Position numbers and translations under genes: made by a program
NCBI RefSeq assembly: GCF_008974245.1
Contig: NZ_BBZI01000013.1
Coordinates: 1 to 64,000 of the forward strand
Direction of reading: 5' to 3'
DNA: 64,000 nucleotides
Source: Streptomyces abyssomicinicus
GTDB lineage: Bacteria; Actinomycetota; Actinomycetes; Streptomycetales; Streptomycetaceae
In this document: piece by piece, positions 18,636 to 27,794 of the stretch
How the letters are laid out: each line of letters begins with the position of its first letter
Position numbering within the stretch: the first letter of the stretch is position 1
The notes under the pieces: generated by a model
The model's input: only the letters and a program-made list of their open reading frames with translations
The model's database searches: none
What the model was told of the DNA's origin: nothing

Positions 18636-20504
18636 GTGAGCGACTCCAGCACGGGCTCGGCACATGTGGCAGGAAGCACCGCCTCAGGAAACACCGCTCG
18701 ACCCTCCAGACGTACCGTTCTCGCCGCCACCGCCGGTGTCACCGCGGCCCTGGCGGTCGGCTCCCCCGCCCTCGCCTCGGACGGCACCGCGCCGGTGTCC
18801 GACCAGCGGCTGCGGGCGCTGATCTCCGGGATGACCCTGGAGGAGAAGGTCGGCCAGCTCTTCGTGATGCGGGTCTACGGCCACTCGGCGACCGCCCCTG
18901 ACCAGGCGGACGTCGACGCCAACCTCCGGGAGATCGGCGTCCGCACCGCGGCCGAGCTGATCGAGAAGTACCGTCTGGGCGGCATCATCTACTTCGCCTG
19001 GGCGCACAACACGCGTGACCCCCACCAGATCGCCGACCTCTCCAACGGCATCCAGAAGGCCTCCCTGGACCTCCCGCGCGGGCTGCCGGTGCTGATCGCC
19101 ACCGACCAGGAGCACGGCATCGTGGCCCGGGTCGGGAAGCCCGCCACCCTGCTGCCCGGCGCGATGGCGCTCGGCGCGAGCGGCTCCCGGTCCGACGCCA
19201 AGGCGCTGGGACGGGTCGCGGGCGCCGAGCTGGCCGCGCTGGGCATCCGGCAGAACTACTCGACCGTCTGCGACGTGAACGTCAACCCGGCCAACCCCGT
19301 GATCGGCGTGCGCTCGCTGGGCGCCGACCCGCAGGCCGCGGCCAGGCTGGCCGCCGCCGAGGTGGTCGGCTACCAGAACTCCGGGGTGGCGGCCACCGCC
19401 AAGCACTTCCCCGGCCACGGCGACACCGCCGTCGACAGCCACTACGGCTTCCCGATCATCACCCACAGCCGTGAGGAGTGGGAGGAGCTGGACGCCCCAC
19501 CGTTCCGGGCGGCGATCCGGGCCGGCATCGACTCGATCATGACGGCCCATCTGATGGTGCCCGCGCTTGACCCGTCCGGTGATCCGGCCACCCTGTCCCG
19601 GCCGATCCTCACCGGCATCCTCCGCGAGGAGCTCGGCTACGACGGCGTGGTGGTCACCGACTCCCTCGGCATGCAGGGCGTGCGGAGCAAGTACGGCGAC
19701 GCGCGGGTGGCGGTGATGGCGGTGCAGGCCGGCGTCGACCAGCTCCTCAACCCGCCGGACATCGGCGTCTCGTGGAACGCGGTACTGGACGCCGTCCGCA
19801 GCGGCGAGCTGTCCGAGGCGCGGCTTGAGGAATCGATCCTGCGCATTCTCCGGCTCAAGGCCAAGCTCGGTCTCTTCGACGACCCGTACGTCACCCACCA
19901 CGGCGTGGACCGGGCGGTGGGCACGAACGCGCACTACAAGGCGGCCGAGCGGATCGCCGACAACACCACCACGCTGCTGGTCAACGAGGGCGGACTGCTG
20001 CCGCTCAACCGGCTGCGGCACCGCAGGGTCCTGGTGGTCGGCCCCGACCCGGCCTCCCCGTCGCTCTCCGACGGCCCCACCACCAAGGTGATCGCCGCCG
20101 CGCTGGCCGAGGCTGGCTTCACCACCACCGCCCGCACCACCGGCACCGCCCCCACCGCGACCGCCATCGCGGACGCGGTCACCGCCGCGGCCGACGCGGA
20201 CGCGGTGGTCGTCGCCACCTACAACGTGACGGCGAGCAGCACCCAGAAGACGCTGGTGCAGCGGCTGCTGGAGACCGGGAGGCCGGTGGTCGTGCTGGCG
20301 GTGCGCAACCCGTACGACGTGGCGCACCTGCCCGGCGCCCGGGCGGTGCTGGCCTCGTACTCGTGGACCGACACGGAGGTACGGGCGGCCGCGCGGGTCA
20401 TCGCCGGGCGGGTCTCGCCGAGCGGCAGGCTGCCGGTGCCGGTGCAGCGGGCCGACGCCCCCGCCGAGGTGCTCTTCCCGATCGGACACGGCCTGAGGTA
20501 CTGA
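18636..20504 (+). CDS. Secreted glycoside hydrolase family 3 beta-N-acetylglucosaminidase-like
   Basis: A 622-residue exported enzyme. The N-terminus carries a twin-arginine signal (PSRRTVLAA, Arg25-Arg26) with a likely AxA cleavage after residue 47, so it should be folded and exported by Tat. The GH3 barrel shows KHFPGHGDT (256-264), whose Asp-His pair is the hallmark of the NagZ-type acid/base loop, and the nucleophile Asp342 in TDSLGMQGV. A C-terminal alpha/beta sandwich follows (about 430-620). This combination favours cleavage of beta-linked GlcNAc from chitin or cell-wall fragments, though beta-glucosidase activity is not excluded. The GTG start has AAGGAAGGGG upstream. A tandem repeat whose unit contains the stop codon begins at its 3' end. 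Confidence 0.88.
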   Translation: MSDSSTGSAHVAGSTASGNTARPSRRTVLAATAGVTAALAVGSPALASDGTAPVSDQRLRALISGMTLEEKVGQLFVMRVYGHSATAPDQADVDANLREIGVRTAAELIEKYRLGGIIYFAWAHNTRDPHQIADLSNGIQKASLDLPRGLPVLIATDQEHGIVARVGKPATLLPGAMALGASGSRSDAKALGRVAGAELAALGIRQNYSTVCDVNVNPANPVIGVRSLGADPQAAARLAAAEVVGYQNSGVAATAKHFPGHGDTAVDSHYGFPIITHSREEWEELDAPPFRAAIRAGIDSIMTAHLMVPALDPSGDPATLSRPILTGILREELGYDGVVVTDSLGMQGVRSKYGDARVAVMAVQAGVDQLLNPPDIGVSWNAVLDAVRSGELSEARLEESILRILRLKAKLGLFDDPYVTHHGVDRAVGTNAHYKAAERIADNTTTLLVNEGGLLPLNRLRHRRVLVVGPDPASPSLSDGPTTKVIAAALAEAGFTTTARTTGTAPTATAIADAVTAAADADAVVVATYNVTASSTQKTLVQRLLETGRPVVVLAVRNPYDVAHLPGARAVLASYSWTDTEVRAAARVIAGRVSPSGRLPVPVQRADAPAEVLFPIGHGLRY

Positions 20505-20643
20505 GGCGGCCCGGCCGGCCGGGACGGCTGACCGGTCCGGCCGGCCAGGACGGCTGACCGGTCCGACCGGCCGGACCGGAGTGCCGGGCCCCGTCGGCCG
20601 GTCCGGAGTGCCGGGCCCCGGATGACCGGACCGGAGTGCCGGT
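20501..20643. repeat. Two stop-anchored tandem arrays after the GH3 gene
   Basis: Array one begins with the CTGA that holds the GH3 stop: CTGA recurs at 20501, 20528 and 20554, each followed by a similar 22-23 bases rich in CCGG. Array two, from 20571, has three 27-28 bp units carrying CCGGAGTGCCGG. Nothing else is encoded here before the lipoprotein gene. Confidence 0.85.
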
Positions 20644-20784
20644 TCGACGTACCGGCCCGGCCGTCATCCGCCGTACGCGGCCTGCGCCCGTCATCGCCTC
20701 ACGGGTACCGCCCGGCCCGAATCGTCCACGCGCACTGGCGTGGCCCGCTCCCCCGCGGGCACGCTGCTGCGGGGGGATGGGCCG

Positions 20785-21405
20785 ATGCGACTGTCTGCTG
20801 TGGAGGTGGCGGGCGCGCTGCTGCTCGGCGCGGTGCTGACGGCGGGCTGCGCGCCGGCCTCGCCGGCCGGGGAGGGGCGGGTGTCCGCCCCGTCGTCGCC
20901 GGGAGCTGCGCCGACCGGGCACGGCCCGGTGTTCCTGGCGGTCGGCGAGTGCAGCTCGTCGGGCAGCAGGGGCTTCACCGAGGTGCCGTGCACCGGCGAG
21001 CGCGCGGTGGCCGAGGTGACGGCCCGGCACGAGGGGAGACCGGCCGCCGGTCCGGCGTGCCCGGCGACCACCGACTTCGTGCTGCACGTCAGCGACCGGC
21101 GGCCGGTCACCGACGAGGACGGCGACGGGGTCACCCCGCGGGGGTACGCCTGCATGCGCAACCTCCAGCCGCCGCATCCGGGCGACCCGGGCGGCGGTGG
21201 CGGTCCGCTGACGCTGGTCGGCGACTGCCTCTACGGCACCGGCGACGGTGAGGTCCGGGAGACGGCCTGCGACGGCGGCGGCGAGAACGCGCCCGAGTAC
21301 GAGGTCACCCGTGCCGTGACCGGGCGAGACCGGTGCCCGCCGTCCACCGACCTCTACGTACGGCTGGGCGGCGACCGGCCGGTGGGCTGCGCGCGCGAGC
21401 TGTGA
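20785..21405 (+). CDS. Lipoprotein with a duplicated four-cysteine domain
   Basis: A 206-residue putative lipoprotein. The N-terminal hydrophobic segment ends in the lipobox LTAGC, so the mature protein would be anchored outside the membrane. After a Pro/Ser/Gly linker, two copies of one module follow. Each opens with VGxC, has a second cysteine in a VPC/TAC position, then an EVT stretch, a CPxxTD motif, and ends in CxRxL (CMRNL and CAREL). This resembles the septum-formation/LppU-like domain seen repeatedly in actinomycetes, but I recognise no function. The start (MRLSAVEVAG) is chosen because it leaves a proper signal peptide; G-rich sequence lies upstream. Confidence 0.8.
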   Translation: MRLSAVEVAGALLLGAVLTAGCAPASPAGEGRVSAPSSPGAAPTGHGPVFLAVGECSSSGSRGFTEVPCTGERAVAEVTARHEGRPAAGPACPATTDFVLHVSDRRPVTDEDGDGVTPRGYACMRNLQPPHPGDPGGGGGPLTLVGDCLYGTGDGEVRETACDGGGENAPEYEVTRAVTGRDRCPPSTDLYVRLGGDRPVGCAREL

Positions 21406-21414
21406 CGACGCGAC

Positions 21415-21451
21415 GGCCGCGCCGCGCGGGGCTTCCCCGCACGGCGCGGCC
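21415..21451. terminator. Bidirectional terminator between lipoprotein and S37 peptidase genes
   Basis: GGCCGCGCCG (21415-21424) pairs with CGGCGCGGCC (21442-21451), and inside it GCGGGG pairs with CCCCGC around a CTT loop, giving an almost continuous 16-bp hairpin between two convergent genes. Confidence 0.8.
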
Positions 21452-21474
21452 GGCCGCCGCCCGGTGACGTCAGG

Positions 21475-22950
21475 TCACGGGCGCAGGTTCCGCTCGCGCT
21501 CGACGTCCCGCCGGTCCAGCGTGGCGTCGAACTTCGCCAGCGGCTTCGCCCGCGACGGGTCCGCCTGGACGGCGGCGGACGCGACCCCGGCCCACTCGAG
21601 GATGCGCGCGGTGGCGAGCGCCTTCTCCTCGGGCACCAGGCCGGCCACGTTGGCGCCGTGGTTCATCCCCGGCGCGGTCAGCACGTAGGAGTCCTTCGCG
21701 CCCTTGCCCAGGTGGAACGGCTCGGCGCCCCACGGGTCGTTCTCGCCGTAGACGAACAGCATCTGACGGGCGTTCCTGCGCACCCAGTTGTCCACGTCGC
21801 GCATCGCCGACGGCTGGAACCGCATCGGGATGGAGCGCGGCACGAAGTTCCGCGGCGGCTGGTAGCCGTAGCGGATCAGCCCGTCCTCGATGTGCGGGAA
21901 GGTGATCGTGGGAGCGCCCAGCTGGGTGCCGGCCTGGTAGTAGTACGGCGTGTACGGGGTCAGGCCCTGGTCGGTGTAGGACGAGAACCCGGCGATCGTG
22001 TCGACCGAGTTCCAGATCTCCTCGTCGGTGGCCCTCGCGGCGTCGGCCGGGATCGACTCGCAGTCGGCGAGGGTGCTGTACTGCCAGAAGCCCCAGACGT
22101 AGTCGAGCACCACGGCCTCGTAGGCGTGGTCCATGGAGCCGATCGTGGTGAAGGTCCAGCCGTTGTCGGCCGCGGCCGCGGCGTAGCGCTCCAGCAGCGC
22201 GTCCCGGCGGACCAGCGCCTCGCGCTGCACGCCGTTGAGGCGGTCCCGGCACTCCTTGGTGCCGACGGTCTCGAAGAACTCGTCGTAGGCCGAGTCCTCC
22301 TTGTTCACCACGTCGTTGGGGGCGACGTAGGCGACGACGCCGTCCATGTCGCGCGGGTAGAACCGCTCGTAGTAGGTGGCGGTCATGCCGCCCTTCGAGC
22401 CGCCGGTGGACAGCCAGTTCCCGCCGTAGAGCGGCTTGAGCGCCCGGTAGATGCGGTGCTGGTCGCTGGCCGCCTGCCAGATGTCCAGGTCCGACCAGTC
22501 GGCCGGGTCCGGGCGGGACGGCGTGAAGAAGCGGTACTCCATGGAGACCTGGTTGCCGTCGATGATCTGGGTGGGCTCACGGCGGCTCGGGGTGGTGGAG
22601 ACGCCGTAGCCGCCGGTGTGGAAGACCGTCGGGCGGGAGACGTCCTTGTGCAGCACGGTGATGCGCTGCTGGAACGTTCCCCTGGACGGGTCGCGGTGGT
22701 CCACCGGCTGGGTGTAGTTCAGCACGAAGAAGCGGTAGCCGGTGTACGGCTTCTCCTGGATCAGGCTCATCCCGGGTATCGCGAGGAGCCGGTCCAGTAT
22801 GTCCGCCTCGGCCGTCGTGGCCGTCGTGACCTGGGCGGTTGCCGTGGTGGTGGCGACGGCTCCGGGCTGGACGGCGGTGGCCGTCCCCGCCGTGCCCAGT
22901 GTGCCCATCAGCACGCCGAGTGCCGTCGCTCCTCTGAGCGCCTTGCGCAT
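21475..22950 (-). CDS. Secreted S37-family (PS-10) tripeptidyl aminopeptidase
   Basis: A 491-residue exported serine peptidase of the S37 family, known from Streptomyces tripeptidyl aminopeptidases that trim N-terminal tripeptides from secreted proteins and peptides. It starts with a signal peptide (MRKALRGATALGVLMG ... GTATA). The body shows QPVDHRDPSRGTFQQR (about 80-95), FHTGGYG, the nucleophile Ser185 in TGGSKGGM, and late Asp and His candidates in GENDPWGAEPF and PGMNHGAN. GGGAGGG precedes the ATG. It stands alone between two non-coding regions. Confidence 0.92.
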   Translation of the reverse strand: MRKALRGATALGVLMGTLGTAGTATAVQPGAVATTTATAQVTTATTAEADILDRLLAIPGMSLIQEKPYTGYRFFVLNYTQPVDHRDPSRGTFQQRITVLHKDVSRPTVFHTGGYGVSTTPSRREPTQIIDGNQVSMEYRFFTPSRPDPADWSDLDIWQAASDQHRIYRALKPLYGGNWLSTGGSKGGMTATYYERFYPRDMDGVVAYVAPNDVVNKEDSAYDEFFETVGTKECRDRLNGVQREALVRRDALLERYAAAAADNGWTFTTIGSMDHAYEAVVLDYVWGFWQYSTLADCESIPADAARATDEEIWNSVDTIAGFSSYTDQGLTPYTPYYYQAGTQLGAPTITFPHIEDGLIRYGYQPPRNFVPRSIPMRFQPSAMRDVDNWVRRNARQMLFVYGENDPWGAEPFHLGKGAKDSYVLTAPGMNHGANVAGLVPEEKALATARILEWAGVASAAVQADPSRAKPLAKFDATLDRRDVERERNLRP

Positions 22951-23780
22951 GCACCCTCCCCTGGAGACATAGGTGGCCCGAACCTACCCGCGCCACCTCC
23001 GCGCCACCAGAGCCGTACCCCCGACTCCCGCCTCTCCCTGACCCCACCTCACCTCTCCGCCCCCCAGCGACAGTCACCCCCGTGGACCCACGCCCCGCGA
23101 ACCCGCGGGCAACAGGGCCAGGTGTCACCCGCGGCCGGCGGCGGGAGCATGCCCCGACCGCCCTACGGGCGGGCGGGCCGGCCCAGGCAGGCACACGGAG
23201 CCGCACCGCCGCACCTGCGGGCGCACGCCTCGCCGTCCCGCGGGCGGCCGGGCCGCACCCCACCGCCCTGCGGTCACCGCGCCACACCCCGCCGCCGTTC
23301 TGCGGGCGGCTGGGCCACACCCCACAGTCCCGCGGTGACCGCGCTACACCCGCCGCTCTGCGGGCGGCTGGGCCGCCCAGGGGGCGATGGGGGTCCCCCC
23401 TGCTCGAGCGAAGCCGAGAGCTTGGGGGAGGGCGGGCGCAGGGCGGCGCCGTACGCGGCGAGCGGTCCCATCCACCAAGCCCAAGCGGGCGGCGCCGTAC
23501 ACGGCGTGACCTCACTGCGGCGTGCACAAGCCGGGCCCCGGCGGACAGCACTGTTCATCCCCCGACCCGCCCCCTTCCCAAGGGGCTCAACTTCCGCGGA
23601 GCGAGCCGTCACGTGCGCACGTGAGGCCTGCGCCCACCCTCCCCCAAGCTCTCGACTTCGCTCGAGCAGGGGGCACCCCCATCGCCCTTGGCGGCACGAT
23701 TGCCCGCAGACGGAAGGGCGGGAGCTCCGCGCCGCACGGCGGCACGGCTGGTCGCAGGGGGTGGGGACGGGGAAGGTGGG
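22951..23780. other. Long GC-rich intergenic region with repeats
   Basis: About 830 bases with no supportable gene. It contains repeated short motifs around CTGCGGGCGGC (for example 23298-23312 and 23357-23371) and a pair of 58-bp inverted repeats described separately. Open frames in all directions are a product of the base composition. Confidence 0.7.
23382..23687. repeat. 58-bp inverted-repeat pair, MITE-like
   Basis: The left arm (23382-23439) and the reverse complement of the right arm (23630-23687) agree at about 55 of 58 positions. The centre of each arm reads CTCGAGCGAAG(C/T)CGAGAG. About 190 bases lie between the arms, with no transposase. This sequence type recurs between genes of many Streptomyces genomes, as far as I recall, so it is likely an interspersed palindromic element. 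A weaker relative of the core (CGGGCGAAGCCGAGGG) is at 34317-34332. Confidence 0.8.
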
Positions 23781-26700
23781 TCAGTGGGGGTCGGGGGCGG
23801 GTTCGGGGGTGCCGATGAAGGTCTGCCAGAGGGCGGCGTACCGCCCACCACGGACCAGCAACTCGTCGTGCGTACCGTCCTCGGCAACCCGCCCGTGATC
23901 CATGACGATCACCCGGTCCGCCCGCGCCGCGGTGGTGAGCCGGTGGGCCACCACCAACGTGGTCCGCCGCCCGGCCAGCTTCTCCGTCGCCGCGTTCACC
24001 TGCGCCTCCGTGGCGAGATCCAGCGCCGCCGTCGCCTCGTCGAGCAGCAGCACGTCCGGATCCACCAGCTCGGCCCGCGCCAGCGCGATCAGCTGCCGCT
24101 GGCCCGCCGACAGGTTCCGTCCGCGCTCGGCGACCTCGTGCAGGTAGCCGCCCTCCAGCGTGGCGATCATCTCGTGCGCCCCGACCGCACGCGCCGCCGC
24201 CTCGACCTCCGCGTCGGTGGCGTCCGGCCGCCCGTAGGCGATGGCGTCGCGCACCGTGCCGGGGAAGAGGTACGCCTCCTGCGGCACGACGCCGAGCCGC
24301 CGCCGGTACGCCGTGAGATCGAGTTCCCGCAGGTCGCGACCGTCGACGGTGACCCGCCCGGAGGTCGGGTCGTAGTAGCGGGCGACCAGCTTCACCAGCG
24401 TGGACTTTCCGGCGCCGGTCTCGCCCACGAACGCGACCGTCTGCCCGGCGGGGATGCGCAGACCGATCCCGGTCAGCGCGTTCCCGCCCGCGCTCGACCC
24501 CTCCGCGTCGCCCGGGCCGCCCGCACCGCCCGCACCGCCGTACGCGAAGTGGACGTCGTCGAAGACGATCTCCCCCCGCAGCTCCCGCACCGGCACCGGC
24601 CGCTCCGCGGCCTCGGTGGAGGTCGGCTCCCGCAGCAGTTCCTGGACGCGCCCCAGCGAGACGGTGGCCTGCTGGTAGCCGTCGAAGACCTGGGAGAGCT
24701 GCTGCACCGGGGCGAAGAACAGGTCGATGTAGAGCAGGTAGGCGACCAGCGCCCCCGCGGTGAGCGTGCCCGCGGCGATCCGCCCGGCGCCCACCCACAG
24801 CACCGCCGCCGAAGCGACCGTGGCGAGGAACTGCACGAACGGGAAGTACACCGAGATCAGCCACTGGCCCCGGATCCGCGCCCGCCGGTACAGGTCGCTG
24901 CGGGCGGTGAACCGCTCGCCGCCGGAACGCTCCCGGCCGAACGCCTGGAGGATGCGTAGTCCGGCGACCGACTCCTGGAGGTCGGCGTTGACCGTGGAGA
25001 CCCGCTCGCGGGCCAGTTCGTACGCCTTCACGCTGGCGCGGCGGAAGAAGTACGTCGCGACGATCAGCGGCGGCAGCGTCGCGAAGACGACCAGGGCCAG
25101 TTCGACGTCGAGCACCAGCAGGGCGCCCATGATGCCGAAGAAGGTGACCACCGACACGAACGCGGTGACCAGGCCGGTCTGCAGGAAGGTCGCCAGCGCG
25201 TCGACGTCGGTGGTCATCCGCGTCATGATCCGGCCGGTCAGCTCGCGCTCGTAGTAGTCCAGGCCGAGCCGCTGGAGCTGGGAGAAGATCTTCAGCCGGA
25301 GCGCGTAGAGCACCCGTTCGCCGGTGCGGCCGGTCATCCGCATCTCGCCGATCTGCGCCGCCCACTGGGCGAGCACCACGGCGAGCGCCACCAGTGACGC
25401 CGCCCAGACGCCGCCGAGCGCGGCCCGCTGGACGCCGTCGTCGATGCCGTTGCGGATCATCACCGGGAGCAGCAGGCCGGTGCCGGCGTCGATCGCGACC
25501 AGCAGGAGGCTGACCGCCAGCGGTGCGCCGAAGCCGCGGAGCAGGCGGCGGAGGTTGTACTCCTTCTCCGGCCGGACCGCGCGTTCCTCGTCGACGTCGG
25601 GGGTGTCGGTGGCCGGGGGCAGGGCGTCGACCTTGGCCAGCAGTTCGGGCGTGGCGGGCATGCCCTCCAAGGCGGCGTCGCGTGGTTCGCGGTCGCCGGT
25701 CCACAGGCGGGGGGTGACGCCGCGCTCGGCGTCGAACTCGGCGTCCAGTTCGTCGCGGACGGTGGTGTCGGTGGCCTCGGCGTCGGGTTCCCCGGCGGCC
25801 GCGCGGACGTGGCCCGGGGAGACTCCGCCGAGTTCGTCGGGGTCGGTGAGCAGGCCCCGGTAGAGGGCGCAGCGCTCGGTCAGCTCGTCGTGCGTGCCGA
25901 TGTCGGCGAGGCGGCCGGCGTCGAGGACGGCGATCCGGTCGGCGAGGTTGAGGGTGGAGCGGCGGTGGGCGATCAGCAGGGTCGTCCGGCCCTCCATGAC
26001 GTGGCGCAGCGCCTCGTGGATCTCGTGCTCGACGCGGGCGTCGACGGCGGAGGTGGCGTCGTCGAGGACCAGCAGGCGCGGGTCGGTGAGGATGGCGCGG
26101 GCGAGTGCGACGCGCTGGCGCTGGCCGCCGGAGAGGGTGAGGCCGTGCTCCCCGACCTTGGTGGCGTAGCCGTCGGGGAGCGCCGCGATGAAGTCGTGGG
26201 CCTGCGCCGCGCGGGCGGCCCGCTCGATCTCCTCGTCCGTCGCCTCCGGGCGGCCGTAGGCGATGTTGTCGCGCACCGACTCGGAGAAGAGGAACGAATC
26301 CTCGGGCACCAGTCCGATCGCGTCGCGCAGCGACTGGAGGGTCAGCTCGCGCACGTCGTGGCCGCCGATCCTGACCCGGCCGCCGGTGACGTCGTAGAAG
26401 CGGGGCAGCAGCAGCGAGACCGTGGACTTGCCGGAGCCGGAGGTGCCGACCACGGCGAGGGTCTCGCCGGGGCGGACGGTGAACGACAGCCCGTCGAGGA
26501 CGGGGCGGGTGTCGTGGTAGGCGAAGGAGACGTCCTCGAACTCGACGGTGGCGGCCGCGTCGGCGGGCAGCTCGGCCGTGCCGTCCGGGAACGACGGCTC
26601 GGTGTCGATCAGCTCCAGCACGCGTTCGGTGCCGGCCCGGGCCTGCTGGCCGACGGTGAGGACCATGGCGAGCATGCGGACCGGGGACACCAGCTGGGCC

Positions 26701-27569
26701 AGGTAGGCGGAGAAGGCGACGAAGGTGCCGAGCGTGATGTGGCCCTCCACCGCCAGCCAGCCGCCGAGGGCCAGCATGGCGACCTGCCCGAGCGCGGGCA
26801 CCGCCTGGAGGGCGGGGGTGTACGTGGCGTTGAGCTTGATGGTGCGCAGCCGGCCGGCGAAGAGCCGGCGGCCGACGGCGCGCAGCTTGCCGGTCTCCTG
26901 GTCCTCCTGGCCGAAGCCCTTCACCACGCGGACGCCGGTGACCGCCCCGTCGACCACGCCGGCCACCGCGGCTGCCTGGGCCTGGGCGTACCAGGTGGCC
27001 GGGTGCAGCTTGGTGCGGCTGCGGCGGGCGATCCACCACAGGGCGGGGGCGACCGCGACCGCGACGGCGGTCAGCGGGAGGGAGAGGGCGGCCATCACGC
27101 CCAGGGAGATCAGGAAGAGCAGGATGTTGCCGATCGTCATGGGCAACATGAACAGTAGGCCCTGGATCAGCTGGAGGTCGCTGGTCGCCCGCCCGACCAC
27201 CTGGCCGGTGGACAACTCGTCCTGGCGGCGGCCGTCGAGGCGGGTGATGGTGCGGTACATGTCGGTGCGCAGGTCGTGCTGCACGTCGAGGGCGAGGCGT
27301 CCGCCGTAGTAGCGGCGGATGTACGTCATCACGTAGACGACGAACGCGGCGCCGACGAGCAGGCCCGCCCAGGTGGCCATCTCCCGGGTGCGGTCGCCGA
27401 TCACGTCGTCGATGATCACCTTGGTGATCAGCGGGATCAGCGCCATGACCGCCATGCCGGCCAGGGAGGAGCCCAGGGCGAGTATCACGTCCTTGGGGTG
27501 CCGCCAGGCGTACGCCCCCAGCCGGCGTGCCCAGCCGGGACCGCCGCTCTCCTGTTGCCGCTCCGTCAC
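23781..27569 (-). CDS. Fused two-half ABC exporter (heterodimer-type)
   Basis: A 1262-residue protein holding two complete exporter halves: membrane domain 1 (about 35-310), ATPase 1 (about 345-575), an acidic linker, membrane domain 2 (about 660-940) and ATPase 2 (about 985-1240). The two ATP sites differ. ATPase 1 has P-loop GTSGSGKS (Lys381), signature LSGGQRQR, but a Walker B ending LDDATSAVD, with Asp504 in place of the catalytic Glu. ATPase 2 has GETGAGKS (Lys1055), signature LSAGQRQL and a proper LLLDEATAALD with Glu1178. That is the one-active-site layout of heterodimeric exporters such as TM287/288 and BmrCD. The substrate is unknown; drugs or lipids are usual. The GTG start (VTERQQESGG) has GGAGGG upstream. 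Confidence 0.93.
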   Translation of the reverse strand: MTERQQESGGPGWARRLGAYAWRHPKDVILALGSSLAGMAVMALIPLITKVIIDDVIGDRTREMATWAGLLVGAAFVVYVMTYIRRYYGGRLALDVQHDLRTDMYRTITRLDGRRQDELSTGQVVGRATSDLQLIQGLLFMLPMTIGNILLFLISLGVMAALSLPLTAVAVAVAPALWWIARRSRTKLHPATWYAQAQAAAVAGVVDGAVTGVRVVKGFGQEDQETGKLRAVGRRLFAGRLRTIKLNATYTPALQAVPALGQVAMLALGGWLAVEGHITLGTFVAFSAYLAQLVSPVRMLAMVLTVGQQARAGTERVLELIDTEPSFPDGTAELPADAAATVEFEDVSFAYHDTRPVLDGLSFTVRPGETLAVVGTSGSGKSTVSLLLPRFYDVTGGRVRIGGHDVRELTLQSLRDAIGLVPEDSFLFSESVRDNIAYGRPEATDEEIERAARAAQAHDFIAALPDGYATKVGEHGLTLSGGQRQRVALARAILTDPRLLVLDDATSAVDARVEHEIHEALRHVMEGRTTLLIAHRRSTLNLADRIAVLDAGRLADIGTHDELTERCALYRGLLTDPDELGGVSPGHVRAAAGEPDAEATDTTVRDELDAEFDAERGVTPRLWTGDREPRDAALEGMPATPELLAKVDALPPATDTPDVDEERAVRPEKEYNLRRLLRGFGAPLAVSLLLVAIDAGTGLLLPVMIRNGIDDGVQRAALGGVWAASLVALAVVLAQWAAQIGEMRMTGRTGERVLYALRLKIFSQLQRLGLDYYERELTGRIMTRMTTDVDALATFLQTGLVTAFVSVVTFFGIMGALLVLDVELALVVFATLPPLIVATYFFRRASVKAYELARERVSTVNADLQESVAGLRILQAFGRERSGGERFTARSDLYRRARIRGQWLISVYFPFVQFLATVASAAVLWVGAGRIAAGTLTAGALVAYLLYIDLFFAPVQQLSQVFDGYQQATVSLGRVQELLREPTSTEAAERPVPVRELRGEIVFDDVHFAYGGAGGAGGPGDAEGSSAGGNALTGIGLRIPAGQTVAFVGETGAGKSTLVKLVARYYDPTSGRVTVDGRDLRELDLTAYRRRLGVVPQEAYLFPGTVRDAIAYGRPDATDAEVEAAARAVGAHEMIATLEGGYLHEVAERGRNLSAGQRQLIALARAELVDPDVLLLDEATAALDLATEAQVNAATEKLAGRRTTLVVAHRLTTAARADRVIVMDHGRVAEDGTHDELLVRGGRYAALWQTFIGTPEPAPDPH

Positions 27570-27794
27570 TCGGGGTGCCCTCCGCCGGTCCTGATCTGCC
27601 TCCAGGCACCAACCACGGACGATGCGGATTTCATCCCTCCGCAACAATTGGCCGTGACCGCCCGCATCGGCACGGTGACCGGACGACCGCGTGGGCCACC
27701 CGGGCGGAGGCGGCCGCACAAGTTTCGGACGCCGGTTCGAAACCTGTGGACAATCCCCAGGACGCGCGGGGCGGGGTCCATCAGAATGGGTGAC

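Noticed and set aside
23082..23624. Open frames in the 23-kb intergenic region
   Set aside because: All three frames are open on both strands with Arg/Pro/Ala-rich translations and they cross the inverted-repeat element.
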